Part shown: piece after piece, positions 17,867-26,461 of the stretch
How the letters are laid out: each line of letters opens with the position of its first letter
How positions within the stretch are numbered: position 1 is the stretch's first letter
From: an uncultured Verrucomicrobiota bacterium
GTDB taxonomy: Bacteria > Verrucomicrobiota > Verrucomicrobiia > Verrucomicrobiales > DEV007
DNA length: 55,593 bases
Assembly (NCBI GenBank): GCA_902510815.1
Contig: CABXDI010000006.1
Span: forward strand, 1-55,593
Reading direction: 5' to 3'
Program-made: the position numbers and the translations under genes
The notes under the pieces: generated by a model
Database searches by the model: none
The model's input: the letters and a program-made list of their open reading frames with translations, nothing else
Told to the model about the DNA's origin: nothing

Positions 17867-18832
17867 ATGAGCATCACTTACTTAGAAGCTATAAGAGAAG
17901 CTCAGGCTTTAGCGCTAAAAAATAGCGAGGATGTTTTTATTTACGGTCAAGACATAGGATTATTCGGCGGTGCCTTCAAATCTACAAAAGGCTTATACAA
18001 TGATTACCCTAACCGCGTTATCGATTCTCCTATAAGTGAAGATGCTATGGTAGGTCTAGCTGTAGGTGCAGCAATAGAAGGGATGAGACCTATCATTGAA
18101 ATGCAATTTGCAGACTTCTCTTCAGTTGGCTTTAATCAAATTGTAAACCAAGCTGCAACAATGTATTGGAGAACATCAGTTCCCTGCCCAATTACAATAC
18201 GTCTACCGTCAGGAGGAACCCCAGGTAGCGGTCCTTTCCACAGCCAATGCATGGAGACTATTTATGCTCACTACCCAGGAACCATTGTAATGACCCCATC
18301 AACAGTTGAGGATGCATACTCAATGCTTCTAGAAGCAGTATCAATTGATGACCCGGTAATATTTTGTGAACACAAATATCTCTACTATCACCTCAAGGCT
18401 GAATCCCTACCTAGAAAAGCTCTACCTGCTCAAAAGGCTAGAATATTAAGACCTGGTCGCCACGCTACAATAATCGCATATAGTGCAATGGTTCATGAAG
18501 CAGTGAGCGCAGCAGAAATTCTTTCAAAGGACGGATATGAAATTGAAATTGTAGACTTAAGATGTGTTAAGCCTATCGATATAGATACGGTCCTAGGTTC
18601 CATCGCTCGTACGGGAAGAGTTCTAGCCGTTGGTGAATCATTCCCTTGGGGAGGAGTTACAGCAGAAATCATTTCCCAAATAAGCTCAGAGGGATTTAAC
18701 CTTCTAGACGCTCCTCCTGCCAGATTAAACTCAATAGATACTCCCATACCTTATCATCCTGAGCTATGGCGATACCATAGGCCAACGGCCAATTCGATAG
18801 AGGAAAAAATTCGTAAACTAATTAAAGAATAA
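17867..18832 (+). CDS. pdhB: Pyruvate dehydrogenase E1 component, beta subunit
   Basis: A 321-residue transketolase-type beta subunit. The N-terminal pyrimidine-binding domain has EDVFIYGQDIGLFGGAFK, the catalytic Glu region ISEDAMVGLAVGAA and IEMQFADF. The C-terminal domain carries EIVDLRCVKPID and AVGESFPWGG, standard for E1-beta. It pairs with PdhA to build the alpha2beta2 E1 heterotetramer in the cytoplasm. Spacing of 9 bases to pdhA and 7 bases to pdhC supports one transcript and matched expression. Full family length, with no missing segment. Confidence 0.93.
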   Translation: MSITYLEAIREAQALALKNSEDVFIYGQDIGLFGGAFKSTKGLYNDYPNRVIDSPISEDAMVGLAVGAAIEGMRPIIEMQFADFSSVGFNQIVNQAATMYWRTSVPCPITIRLPSGGTPGSGPFHSQCMETIYAHYPGTIVMTPSTVEDAYSMLLEAVSIDDPVIFCEHKYLYYHLKAESLPRKALPAQKARILRPGRHATIIAYSAMVHEAVSAAEILSKDGYEIEIVDLRCVKPIDIDTVLGSIARTGRVLAVGESFPWGGVTAEIISQISSEGFNLLDAPPARLNSIDTPIPYHPELWRYHRPTANSIEEKIRKLIKE

Positions 18833-18839
18833 TATAGAT

Positions 18840-20063
18840 ATGCGTGTTCCAATACTAATGCCCCAACTCGGAGAGTCTATAGCAGAAGCAACTGTGAGGG
18901 ACATCAAAATACAAGTTGGTCAAAAGGTTAACACGGATGAGGATGTACTCGAAGTCGAAACAGAAAAAGCAATGATGGAAGTCACTACTCCTTGCGCAGG
19001 AGAGGTGCTCGAAGTCACGGCAGAGCTTGATGTAAGCTATCCAGTTGGTGCAATACTAGGCTATTTGGAAGCTGATGAGAAGAACGCTGAGCAAGTCGCC
19101 CCAACTGAAAAACCTAAAAGTTTGAATACTAAGGAAACTTCTCCCAATATTCAAAATCAACCAGAGGTTGAAGACACCATCAAAAATGATGCTATCAGCA
19201 AATTAAGTGTAACCCCAACAATCGAAGGTTTACCGGTTCCTGCTAAAGCTTCCGGTGCAAGATATATATCACCAAGACTTAGAGCCAGAATGGAAGAGCT
19301 TGGTTTAAATGCTGCAGACCTTGCAGGAATAGCCGGAAGTGGTGCCGGTGGGCGTGTAACTGTCGAAGACTTTGAGTCTTTCATGCATGATTTAGAAACA
19401 AAGAAAACAAGCCCAGCCTCTTCAATGCGAATAGCTGTAGCCGATTCGATGAGAAGAAGTTGGACCAGACCACTCGCTACTGTGGGTTCACCTGTAAGAC
19501 TAGATAAGCTTTTAGCGCACCGGAAGAATTCATCACCTAAACCAGGACCAACTATTTATGCGATCAGGGCCTTAGCCCTTGCCTTATCTGAAAGAACCGC
19601 AAGCGCAGGTAGGCTCGTCGGAAATCAAATCATACATCCATCGTCAATTGATATTGGATTTGCTGTAGAAGTAGACGACGGCGTTCTCGTTCCTGTAATT
19701 AGAAAAGTCGACCAAATACCATTTAAGGATTTGGTTGGCCAGTATTCTTCTTTGGTGGATGCAGCAAAAAAGAGACGTTTACCTAAAGAGGCAAGTAATC
19801 CTCCTGGCATTGCAACAGTTACCAATTTCGGTACTTTTGGCATTGTATGGGCAACTCCTATTCCATTACCCGAGCAAAATTTGGTACTTGGTCTTGGTTT
19901 TGGCCAACAGAAACCTAATTGGAATACTGAAAAAGAGTGTTGGACACCAGTAATAGAAGCTGAACTCACCCTAAGTTTTGACCACCGAGTTCTTGATGGA
20001 GGCGGAGCAGGGAGACTTCTATCGAGGATAGCGGAACTTTTACAAAATCCTGAAGACCTCTAA
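18840..20063 (+). CDS. pdhC: Dihydrolipoamide acetyltransferase (E2)
   Basis: A 407-residue E2 with the standard order. One lipoyl domain spans residues 1-78 with lipoyl-Lys43 in EVETEKAMMEV. A Pro/Glu/Lys-rich linker follows, then a peripheral-subunit-binding domain at about 140-180 (ISPRLRARMEELGLNAADLAG, Gly-rich end). The catalytic domain ends with HRVLDGG, giving His382 and Asp386 of the HxxxD active site. It moves the acetyl group from lipoate to CoA and forms the core of the complex. The catalytic domain is somewhat compact, about 210 residues. The linker is short compared with three-lipoyl enterobacterial E2. Last gene of pdhABC; it converges on phhB, 12 bases away. Confidence 0.93.
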   Translation: MRVPILMPQLGESIAEATVRDIKIQVGQKVNTDEDVLEVETEKAMMEVTTPCAGEVLEVTAELDVSYPVGAILGYLEADEKNAEQVAPTEKPKSLNTKETSPNIQNQPEVEDTIKNDAISKLSVTPTIEGLPVPAKASGARYISPRLRARMEELGLNAADLAGIAGSGAGGRVTVEDFESFMHDLETKKTSPASSMRIAVADSMRRSWTRPLATVGSPVRLDKLLAHRKNSSPKPGPTIYAIRALALALSERTASAGRLVGNQIIHPSSIDIGFAVEVDDGVLVPVIRKVDQIPFKDLVGQYSSLVDAAKKRRLPKEASNPPGIATVTNFGTFGIVWATPIPLPEQNLVLGLGFGQQKPNWNTEKECWTPVIEAELTLSFDHRVLDGGGAGRLLSRIAELLQNPEDL

Positions 20064-20075
20064 ACTTCCATTAGC

Positions 20076-20360
20076 CTAATTCTCGAGAGAATCAATTCTT
20101 GAAGCCACTTCAAAATCACTTTCCGTGATTCCGCTAACCTCGTGAGTAGTTAGGGTCAATGTGACCGTCGTATAAACAATAGAAATATCCGGATGATGAT
20201 GAGCTTCTTCTGCAATTTCAGCTACATTGTTCACAAACTCAATGGCAGACATGTATTCATCAAATTCAAACGCTCTCGAAATCGAAGTTGAATTGAGATC
20301 CCATTCGGGTATTTTTTTCATGTTTTCTAGTGCAAGATCATGACTAATTGAGTTATGCAT
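20076..20360 (-). CDS. phhB: Pterin-4a-carbinolamine dehydratase
   Basis: A 94-residue protein of full family length. It has IPEWDLNSTSISRAFEF at the start of the conserved domain, the active-site EEAHHHPD with His54-His56, and LTLTTHEVSGITESDFEVA at the end. The enzyme dehydrates 4a-hydroxy-tetrahydropterin to recycle the cofactor of aromatic amino acid hydroxylases, and related bacterial proteins also serve in molybdopterin or transcription roles. A start at residue 14 (MKKIPEW, 20321) is possible because the first 13 residues are poorly conserved in type. It is a single gene, convergent with pdhC. Confidence 0.9.
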   Translation of the reverse strand: MHNSISHDLALENMKKIPEWDLNSTSISRAFEFDEYMSAIEFVNNVAEIAEEAHHHPDISIVYTTVTLTLTTHEVSGITESDFEVASRIDSLEN

Positions 20361-20569
20361 AGCGGTATTTGGGGTTATAATTTTGGGGTGTTATCTCAAA
20401 GAATTAAGTTAAAAAATTAAAACAAACAAATAAATATTCAGTAAAACTAAATGAATTTTAATGATTGATTGTTAAGTATTTCTCTTTGCATACTTGCACA
20501 GATCAAATTAATACTCTCTAAGCATAAAACTTTAGAATTATAAGTTCAAAAATTAACTCCTTTACATTA

Positions 20570-21556
20570 ATGGGCACACTATACAACAACATCGTTGAGA
20601 CGATTGGCAAAACACCTCTCGTTAAATTAAATAAGGTCACAAAAGGCATTGATGCAACTGTGGCACTTAAGTGCGAATTTTTTAACCCTCTTGGTTCAGT
20701 TAAAGACCGTATTGGAATGGCAATGATTGAAGCAGCTGAAAAAGATGGATTAATTAATTCTGATACAACTATCATTGAACCCACTAGTGGAAATACAGGA
20801 ATAGCTCTCGCTTTTGTATGTGCTTCGAGAGGCTATAAACTAACTTTAACAATGCCTGAAACTATGAGTCTAGAGAGAAGGACACTTCTCGCTCTTCTCG
20901 GTGCCAATCTAGTACTCACCCCTGGACCACAAGGAATGAAGGGCGCCATTGAAAAAGCAAAAGAGCTTCTTAGTGAGAATGAAAATGCCTGGATGCCTCA
21001 ACAATTTGAAAATGATGCTAATCCAGAAATTCATAGGCAAACAACAGCTCAAGAAATTTGGGATGATAGTAACGGAGAGGTTGATATTCTAGTCTCAGCT
21101 GTTGGCACAGGCGGAACTATATCTGGTTGCTGTGAAGTTATTAAACCTAAAAAACCTGAGTTTCAGGCGATCGCGGTTGAACCAGCAGATTCACCGGTTA
21201 TTTCGCAGCAGATCGCAGGTGAAGAGCTCACTCCAGGTCCTCACAAAATCCAGGGTACAGGTGCAGGGTTTATACCCGGTAATTTACATTTAAATAATCC
21301 TGATTCAGGCAATGAACAAATTTCGGAATGTGTAAAAGTTTCAAATGATGATGCCTTTGCCATGGCTAGAAAAATAGCTGCCGAGGAGGGAATACTTGTC
21401 GGTATTAGCACTGGAGCTAACGTATGTGCTGCTCTAGAAATCGCCAAAAGACCTGAAAATCATGGTAAATTTATTGTCACAATAGGCTGCTCTACTGGTG
21501 AACGATACCTAAGCACTCCATTAGCAGACGAAGCCCGATCTTCGGTTGGCGCCTAA
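20570..21556 (+). CDS. cysK: Cysteine synthase A (O-acetylserine sulfhydrylase)
   Basis: A 328-residue fold-type II PLP enzyme. The Schiff-base lysine is Lys45 in NPLGSVKDRIG, the substrate loop is PTSGNTG at 72-77, and the phosphate-binding loop is VGTGGTISG near 180. Near the end, GCSTGERYLST holds the Ser that binds the PLP nitrogen. It makes cysteine from O-acetylserine and sulfide in the cytoplasm. The spacer 20361-20569 ahead of it is AT-rich, and I see no T-box or S-adenosylmethionine riboswitch there. The start ATG follows a TTTACATTA stretch without a Shine-Dalgarno. CysK and CysM are close; the length and motifs favour CysK. Confidence 0.94.
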   Translation: MGTLYNNIVETIGKTPLVKLNKVTKGIDATVALKCEFFNPLGSVKDRIGMAMIEAAEKDGLINSDTTIIEPTSGNTGIALAFVCASRGYKLTLTMPETMSLERRTLLALLGANLVLTPGPQGMKGAIEKAKELLSENENAWMPQQFENDANPEIHRQTTAQEIWDDSNGEVDILVSAVGTGGTISGCCEVIKPKKPEFQAIAVEPADSPVISQQIAGEELTPGPHKIQGTGAGFIPGNLHLNNPDSGNEQISECVKVSNDDAFAMARKIAAEEGILVGISTGANVCAALEIAKRPENHGKFIVTIGCSTGERYLSTPLADEARSSVGA

Positions 21557-21601
21557 CCATTACAAAAAACATTAAGCATTCAATTTCTAACTTGCCTGTA
21601 T

Positions 21602-22366
21602 ATGGAAACTAAAAAAGAAGAAATACCCTCACCCGCTCAACCGATGAACTCTCCTAGTTCACTTGAGTCCTTTCTAGACAATAATTGGAAACTTTTATTA
21701 GTTGCTTTGGTCTCAGGCATAATTTTGATAGGAGGTTATTTCTTCTACAATGCTAGTAATAATGAAAAAGCGATTACTCGAGGCGAAAATTTGATATCAG
21801 CCTCAATGGACGACGCCTCAATCAGTGACCTTGAAGGTTTTGCAACAGAAAATGAAGGCACTATTAGCGGTAATAATGCATTACTTCTTATCGCAGAAAA
21901 ATACACCAGTAGCGGAACTCCTAATATCGAGAAAGCGAAAGAATATTTGGATAAATTCATAAAAACAACTGATGAAAAAAATCCATTCTATTATGAAGCA
22001 AAATTCTCTCTTGGAACTTTAAATGAGAAAACTGGTAACAACGAAGAAGCGCAAAGCTTATACAATGAAGTAGCAAAATCTAATTCAAACTCACAAGCTG
22101 CTGCCAAAATTCGTCTTGCGGATATACTTGTGAAAAACAAGGATTTTGATAAAGCTATTTCTGAATATGAATCCATTTCAATAGCTTCAGCTGGCTACAT
22201 AAAAAATATTGAGACCGTCAAAGTTCCAGATACCATTGAAGCTAAAGAACGCTCATTATCCCCACCTCCCCCACTTGAACCTGAGGAAGCACCCGAGCCA
22301 AAGGCTGAAGAACCTGCACCCGAGCCAAAGGCTGAAGAACCTGCACCCGAACCAAAGGCTGAATAA
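21602..22366 (+). CDS. Single-pass TPR-containing membrane protein with PEPKA repeat tail
   Basis: A 254-residue protein with one transmembrane helix at about 28-50 (WKLLLVALVSGIILIGGYFFY) and a soluble domain of about 60-200 resembling tetratricopeptide repeats (ALLLIAEKYTSSGTPNIEKAKEYLDKFI; FYYEAKFSLGTLNEKTGNNEEAQSLYNE is one helix pair). The layout is like YfgM/TolA-associated TPR proteins that act as periplasmic chaperones or scaffolds. The C-terminal tail is PEP-KAEE repeats of unknown use, probably a flexible acidic spacer. It is 45 bases after cysK but has no evident link to it. Family-level call only. Confidence 0.78.
   Translation: METKKEEIPSPAQPMNSPSSLESFLDNNWKLLLVALVSGIILIGGYFFYNASNNEKAITRGENLISASMDDASISDLEGFATENEGTISGNNALLLIAEKYTSSGTPNIEKAKEYLDKFIKTTDEKNPFYYEAKFSLGTLNEKTGNNEEAQSLYNEVAKSNSNSQAAAKIRLADILVKNKDFDKAISEYESISIASAGYIKNIETVKVPDTIEAKERSLSPPPPLEPEEAPEPKAEEPAPEPKAEEPAPEPKAE
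22283..22360 (+). repeat. 27-base tandem repeat coding for EEPAPEPKA
   Basis: Two full units (22307-22333 and 22334-22360) differ at a single base, preceded by a 24-base copy (22283-22306) lacking one codon. All copies are in frame and end at the stop codon of the TPR protein gene. Confidence 0.93.
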
Positions 22367-22418
22367 ATTTGATCAGACCCTTGAAAAGGATAAGAGTAAC
22401 TAGAGTTCTGTTTTTTGA

Positions 22419-23570
22419 CTAGAATTTATAAGCTGTACTAAGACCAACGCTAGCACCGCTTAAATTGAAGTTTATTTTTGAAGGCCCTGCATTAGCTGAG
22501 AAGTCTTTAGCCCAATCCATTCGAGCAAATGCATTAATAGTCCAACTACTATTAACATTTAAACTAGCAGCAGCCTGAAGAAAGGCTCCAAGGACTACAC
22601 TATCACCCGAAGATAAATCGTTCCATTCTGCGATCTCTTTCGAAACCCCTTGGTCATTCGACTCTATCAGCACTTCTGAAAAATTTGATTTCCAATCAAT
22701 TAGATTAACACTTGGCCCAAATCCCAGATCAAAAATAAAATCTTGAAATGCAAAGGAGGTAGTTAGCGCTGGTGAAAAAGTAAAGATAGAAAAATCAAAC
22801 TCTTTTAAAATATTATTATTAAAATTAAAAGATTCACTAGAATAATCCTGAATAGATAGAACTCTTTCACTTGGAGTCGCTTCGATAAGAGCTCCTGGGT
22901 CAGCAAATGCACCAGCATGTGGAGGGTCGGGAGGAATTGTTCCAAGCAGATTATAAGTGTCCTTTATTATCGATTGGCTAACATCTGTCATTCTGTTCGC
23001 TGAAAAATTTGAAAGCTTCCAAACATTATTAAAATTAATATATGAAAAATTCAAAGCTGCCGAAAAATCAAATCTATCTGATTCTAAAAAATTGTATGCA
23101 ATTGTAAATAAGGGGCCGTTTCCCCAGACTGAATCCATATAAGAGCTTTGATCACTAAAGGATGAATATTGATGATCAACACTTCTACCAGAGCTATCAC
23201 TAAAGCGAATAGAATCTCCTTCGATTTGGGATAAATCCTCATAGCCCCAATACCAAGTAACATCACCAATTGACCCTGTAGCATCCTTACCGACAAAACC
23301 ATTGTCGTAATATCGATCAAGCAAACCTTCACCCCCCCCCGCTCTTGGTAAAACCGTTATAGCTTCTCCTGTTAATAGTGGGGAATTAAATCCTCGAGAA
23401 TATGAGCCAGTAACAACTTTCATATCATTGAATGATCTCGTTACATATCCAAACCCAATACTCAAACCAGAAAGGTCGAATTTCTTTTTATCTTGATTCG
23501 TCTCCCCTCCAATGACTGAAAAGGAGAATAAAAGAAGTAATATAGATACCTTTAGATTAAACATGGGCAA
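22419..23570 (-). CDS. Outer-membrane beta-barrel protein with G9 tract
   Basis: A 383-residue protein with a signal peptide (about 1-22, SILLLLFSFSVIGGE). The body alternates polar and hydrophobic residues with many aromatic strand ends (FDFSAALNFSYINF; FTFSPALTTSFAF; GLSTAYKF), and the last residue is Phe, the usual beta-signal for outer-membrane assembly. I expect a porin-like or OmpW-like barrel with two long loops, one holding RAGGGEGLLDRYYDNG. No closer family is recognised. Codons for GGG near residue 80 come from nine consecutive G on the coding strand (23332-23340 on plus), and the frame is intact here. Convergent with the TPR gene, divergent from the sulfatase. Confidence 0.75.
   Translation of the reverse strand: MPMFNLKVSILLLLFSFSVIGGETNQDKKKFDLSGLSIGFGYVTRSFNDMKVVTGSYSRGFNSPLLTGEAITVLPRAGGGEGLLDRYYDNGFVGKDATGSIGDVTWYWGYEDLSQIEGDSIRFSDSSGRSVDHQYSSFSDQSSYMDSVWGNGPLFTIAYNFLESDRFDFSAALNFSYINFNNVWKLSNFSANRMTDVSQSIIKDTYNLLGTIPPDPPHAGAFADPGALIEATPSERVLSIQDYSSESFNFNNNILKEFDFSIFTFSPALTTSFAFQDFIFDLGFGPSVNLIDWKSNFSEVLIESNDQGVSKEIAEWNDLSSGDSVVLGAFLQAAASLNVNSSWTINAFARMDWAKDFSANAGPSKINFNLSGASVGLSTAYKF
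23332..23340 (-). repeat. Homopolymer G9 tract (C9 on plus strand), frame intact
   Basis: Nine identical G/C bases within an AT-rich coding region near residue 80 of the outer-membrane barrel gene. Gain or loss of one base by slippage would truncate the protein early, which would make this a potential on/off switch. Confidence 0.85.
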
Positions 23571-23667
23571 TTTAGGGCTAACATGTTAACCCTTTTTAAA
23601 GATTTGCAAAAGGAATAAGATTGAGGCTTTTTATTTTGCTTTAATTCGCAAAACTTAGATTAATTAA

Positions 23668-25122
23668 ATGAAAATTTTCTTCTACCTTTCTCTGGCCTTT
23701 ACATTGTCACTATTAGCAGTATCCAAAGAAAAACCTAACATTGTAGTTATACTTAGCGATGACCATCGCTATGATTTCATGGGATTCCATCCAGAATCTC
23801 CTGAATGGCTAGAAACTCCAAATATGGACTTCTTAGCATCAAAAGGAGCTCACATAAAAAATGCTTTTGTTTCGACCTCTTTATGCTCTCCAAGCAGAGC
23901 AAGTATTCTAACAGGTATGTATATGCACCGTCACAAGGTAGTAGACAACCAAAGACCCGTCGCCAAAGGGACGACCTTTTTTCCTCAACACTTACAAAAA
24001 GAAGGTTATCATACTGCTTTCATCGGAAAATGGCATATGGGCCATGAAGACGATCATCCCAGACCAGGATTTGATCATTGGGTTAGCTTCAAGGGACAGG
24101 GAGAATATTTTAATCCAACTCTTAACATTAATGGAAAAAGAAAAAAATATACTGGTTACATAACTGACATCTTAACAGATCACGCTGTTAATTGGTATAA
24201 TGAATTAAAACCTAAAGACAAACCTTTCATGCTGTATCTAGCCTATAAAGCTGTACATTACCCTTTTACTCCTGCTCCAAGGCATGAAGGTAAATATGAA
24301 GGCAAGCCAATTCCTTATCCAGAAACAATGGCTAGAACGGAAGAAAATTACTATTCTCAATCTAAATGGATTAAAGAGAGAAGGTATGGCATTCATGGCA
24401 TTGATCACATGGAGACAGGTGCACTCGATAAAGATCCAGTTCCATCATTCGACAATTTATATTGGAGGTTTTGTGAAACCGTTCATGGATTGGATGAAAA
24501 TATAGGAAAGCTGGTTAAAACAATATCCCCTTCAGCCAAAAGCACTTTTTTGTTTTATTTGGGAGATAACGGTTTTGCTCTAGGCGAACATGGTTTTTAC
24601 GATAAAAGAGATGCATTTGAAGAATCAATTAGGATCCCAATGCTAGCCTACGCTCCAGGAAGAATTCCTGAAGGGTTAGTAATTGATGATATGATTCAAA
24701 ATATTGATATTGCTCCTACAATTATAAATATTGCAGGTATAGAGAATGAATCTATAAAACCTAAAATGGATGGCATGTCCTTTGCCCCATTACTTGAGAG
24801 TAAAACTATCAAAAATCCAAGAAAGCATATTCTTTACGAATACCATTGGGAATGGAACTTTCCGGCTACACCAACTTGTCTTGCTATACGCACTAATCGT
24901 TATAAATACATATACTACCATGGAGTATGGGACCGTAATGGATTTTATGACCTCATGAACGACCCTCATGAACGGCACAACTTAATACAAGTACCACATT
25001 ACAGAGAAAAAATCGAACATCTTCGGGAAAACTTATTCGAACACCTTGAAAAATCAGGCGGTTTAAATATGCCAATCAGAACCCCCAAAGGAGATCAATT
25101 CTACGATAGAAAAATTAAATAA
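23668..25122 (+). CDS. Secreted sulfatase (type I, formylglycine-dependent)
   Basis: A 484-residue exported enzyme (signal peptide about 1-18). Metal ligands Asp31 and Asp32 are in VILSDDHRYD. The maturation motif is LCSPSRASILTG with Cys73 converted to formylglycine by a sulfatase-modifying enzyme, which is not in this window. KWHMG and LGDNGFALGEHGFYDKR complete the active site. GFYDLMNDPHERHNL closes the domain. The enzyme cleaves sulfate esters from glycans or small sulfated molecules in the periplasm or outside. The general length and the FYDKR segment recall S1-family glycan sulfatases rather than choline sulfatase, but the substrate is open. It is a stand-alone gene, with no carbohydrate cluster around it. 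Confidence 0.95.
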   Translation: MKIFFYLSLAFTLSLLAVSKEKPNIVVILSDDHRYDFMGFHPESPEWLETPNMDFLASKGAHIKNAFVSTSLCSPSRASILTGMYMHRHKVVDNQRPVAKGTTFFPQHLQKEGYHTAFIGKWHMGHEDDHPRPGFDHWVSFKGQGEYFNPTLNINGKRKKYTGYITDILTDHAVNWYNELKPKDKPFMLYLAYKAVHYPFTPAPRHEGKYEGKPIPYPETMARTEENYYSQSKWIKERRYGIHGIDHMETGALDKDPVPSFDNLYWRFCETVHGLDENIGKLVKTISPSAKSTFLFYLGDNGFALGEHGFYDKRDAFEESIRIPMLAYAPGRIPEGLVIDDMIQNIDIAPTIINIAGIENESIKPKMDGMSFAPLLESKTIKNPRKHILYEYHWEWNFPATPTCLAIRTNRYKYIYYHGVWDRNGFYDLMNDPHERHNLIQVPHYREKIEHLRENLFEHLEKSGGLNMPIRTPKGDQFYDRKIK

Positions 25123-25132
25123 TTTTTGTGTT

Positions 25133-25753
25133 CTATGATGTCTTTATAGCAGCGATAGATTCCATGACCTGATCCGAAATATTTTGATAGTTCTCACGAC
25201 TCTTAATGTTTAAGTCACTCTCACCAAAAGTAATCATCTCTCCCACACTCACAGTTATTTTTGTGAACATTTTTGGGAATTTAGCACCTCTGGGAAAAGC
25301 TTCATAAGCACCAGATATTCGTAAAGGTAACACTGGCGCTTTAGATTTAGCAATTACCAGCCCCACTCCAGCTTCACCCTTTAGAATCTCTCCATTTTCA
25401 CTCCTTTGCCCCTCCGGAAAAATAAGAACTGGATTTCCGCTTTTCAATTCCTTGATTATTCTCTTCAAACTCCCCATATCAGGACCATCTTGATCAACTG
25501 GAATAGCATTTAATCTTGGATACAACCAAGCAAAAAAACCTTTCTTAAATAGCGTCTTTCTTGCGAGAAAAGCTGTTTTCTTTCCATATGAAACGCCCAC
25601 AATTGGTGGGTCAAAATAGCTGGTGTGATTGGCAACTAACAGAACCCCTCCTTGCTTCCATGATTCACGGATTTTATCCTTGCCTAATACTTTCAAAAAG
25701 AAAAAGCATTTAAATATTATAAAAGATAAAGTAAATCCGATCCTATACCACAT
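25133..25753 (-). CDS. plsC: 1-acyl-sn-glycerol-3-phosphate acyltransferase
   Basis: A 206-residue membrane-associated acyltransferase. A short hydrophobic N-terminus (FTLSFIIFKCFFFLKVL) is followed by the catalytic HxxxxD box, ANHTSYFDPP with His43 and Asp48. The glycerol-phosphate-binding motif is FPEGQRS at about 111-117, and VLPLRISGAYEAFPRG follows. It transfers an acyl chain to lysophosphatidate to make phosphatidate in phospholipid synthesis. It is the last gene of tyrA-aroA-cmk-plsC, 16 bases after cmk, an order with cmk next to plsC that occurs in many bacteria. Confidence 0.93.
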   Translation of the reverse strand: MWYRIGFTLSFIIFKCFFFLKVLGKDKIRESWKQGGVLLVANHTSYFDPPIVGVSYGKKTAFLARKTLFKKGFFAWLYPRLNAIPVDQDGPDMGSLKRIIKELKSGNPVLIFPEGQRSENGEILKGEAGVGLVIAKSKAPVLPLRISGAYEAFPRGAKFPKMFTKITVSVGEMITFGESDLNIKSRENYQNISDQVMESIAAIKTS

Positions 25754-25769
25754 AAGATTTTCAATTATA

Positions 25770-26420
25770 TTAGTTATCTAATCCACGAAGAATTAACTCT
25801 GCCATTACTTTTTCAACAACTTCATCCAAATTCATATCAGAGGTATCAATAACGAATGAATCTTTAGGAACAACTAATGGCGAAACCTTTCTTGAAGAAT
25901 CCAGTTTATCCCTAGCACTTAAATCATCTTGTCCCCCCTCTCCTTGGCGACGCTTGGCCCTAACTTCAGGTGAAGCATCAATATAGAACTTATACGGAGT
26001 ATCAGGAAAGACGACCGAGCCAATGTCTCTGCCCTCCATCACAATGTTTGATATTTGAAGATAATCTCGCTGTCTTTTTACAAGTTCATCCCTAACTTCC
26101 TTGATAGCTGAAACAATTGACACAGATAGGTTAACTTCGTGTGATTTTAATTCATCACCAAGATCAGTTCCATTAATAGTCAAAATTAATGACTTGCCAG
26201 ATTTTCTACAATCCATATCAATTGAATTGAGATGGTCTATTATTGCACTAGAATCTCTGGGATCCACCCCTGAATGAAGGGCACTCCATGTTAAGGCACG
26301 ATACATCAAACCAGAATTAATATGAAGAAACCCTGTTCGTTCTGATACTCTCGTAGACACGCTACTTTTTCCAGAGGCTGCAGGCCCGTCAATTGCAATA
26401 ACTCTATTTTTTGACTCCAT
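25770..26420 (-). CDS. cmk: Cytidylate kinase
   Basis: A 216-residue kinase of standard length. The P-loop is GPAASGKSS at 12-20, followed by the CMP-binding NSGLMYRALT and MEGRDIGSVVFPD. The lid region FYIDASPEVRAKRR carries the Arg residues that close over the nucleotides. It phosphorylates CMP and dCMP for pyrimidine recycling in the cytoplasm. It lies between aroA (41 bases) and plsC (16 bases) in one minus-strand operon. The start MESKNRVIAIDGP places the P-loop at the expected position. Confidence 0.96.
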   Translation of the reverse strand: MESKNRVIAIDGPAASGKSSVSTRVSERTGFLHINSGLMYRALTWSALHSGVDPRDSSAIIDHLNSIDMDCRKSGKSLILTINGTDLGDELKSHEVNLSVSIVSAIKEVRDELVKRQRDYLQISNIVMEGRDIGSVVFPDTPYKFYIDASPEVRAKRRQGEGGQDDLSARDKLDSSRKVSPLVVPKDSFVIDTSDMNLDEVVEKVMAELILRGLDN

Positions 26421-26461
26421 TATCTTAATTTGTAAAAAAAGATGCTTCTTCGAGATTAATT

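Noticed and set aside
20361-20569. Riboswitch or T-box ahead of cysK
   Set aside because: AT-rich with no stable stem or specifier sequence that I can see.
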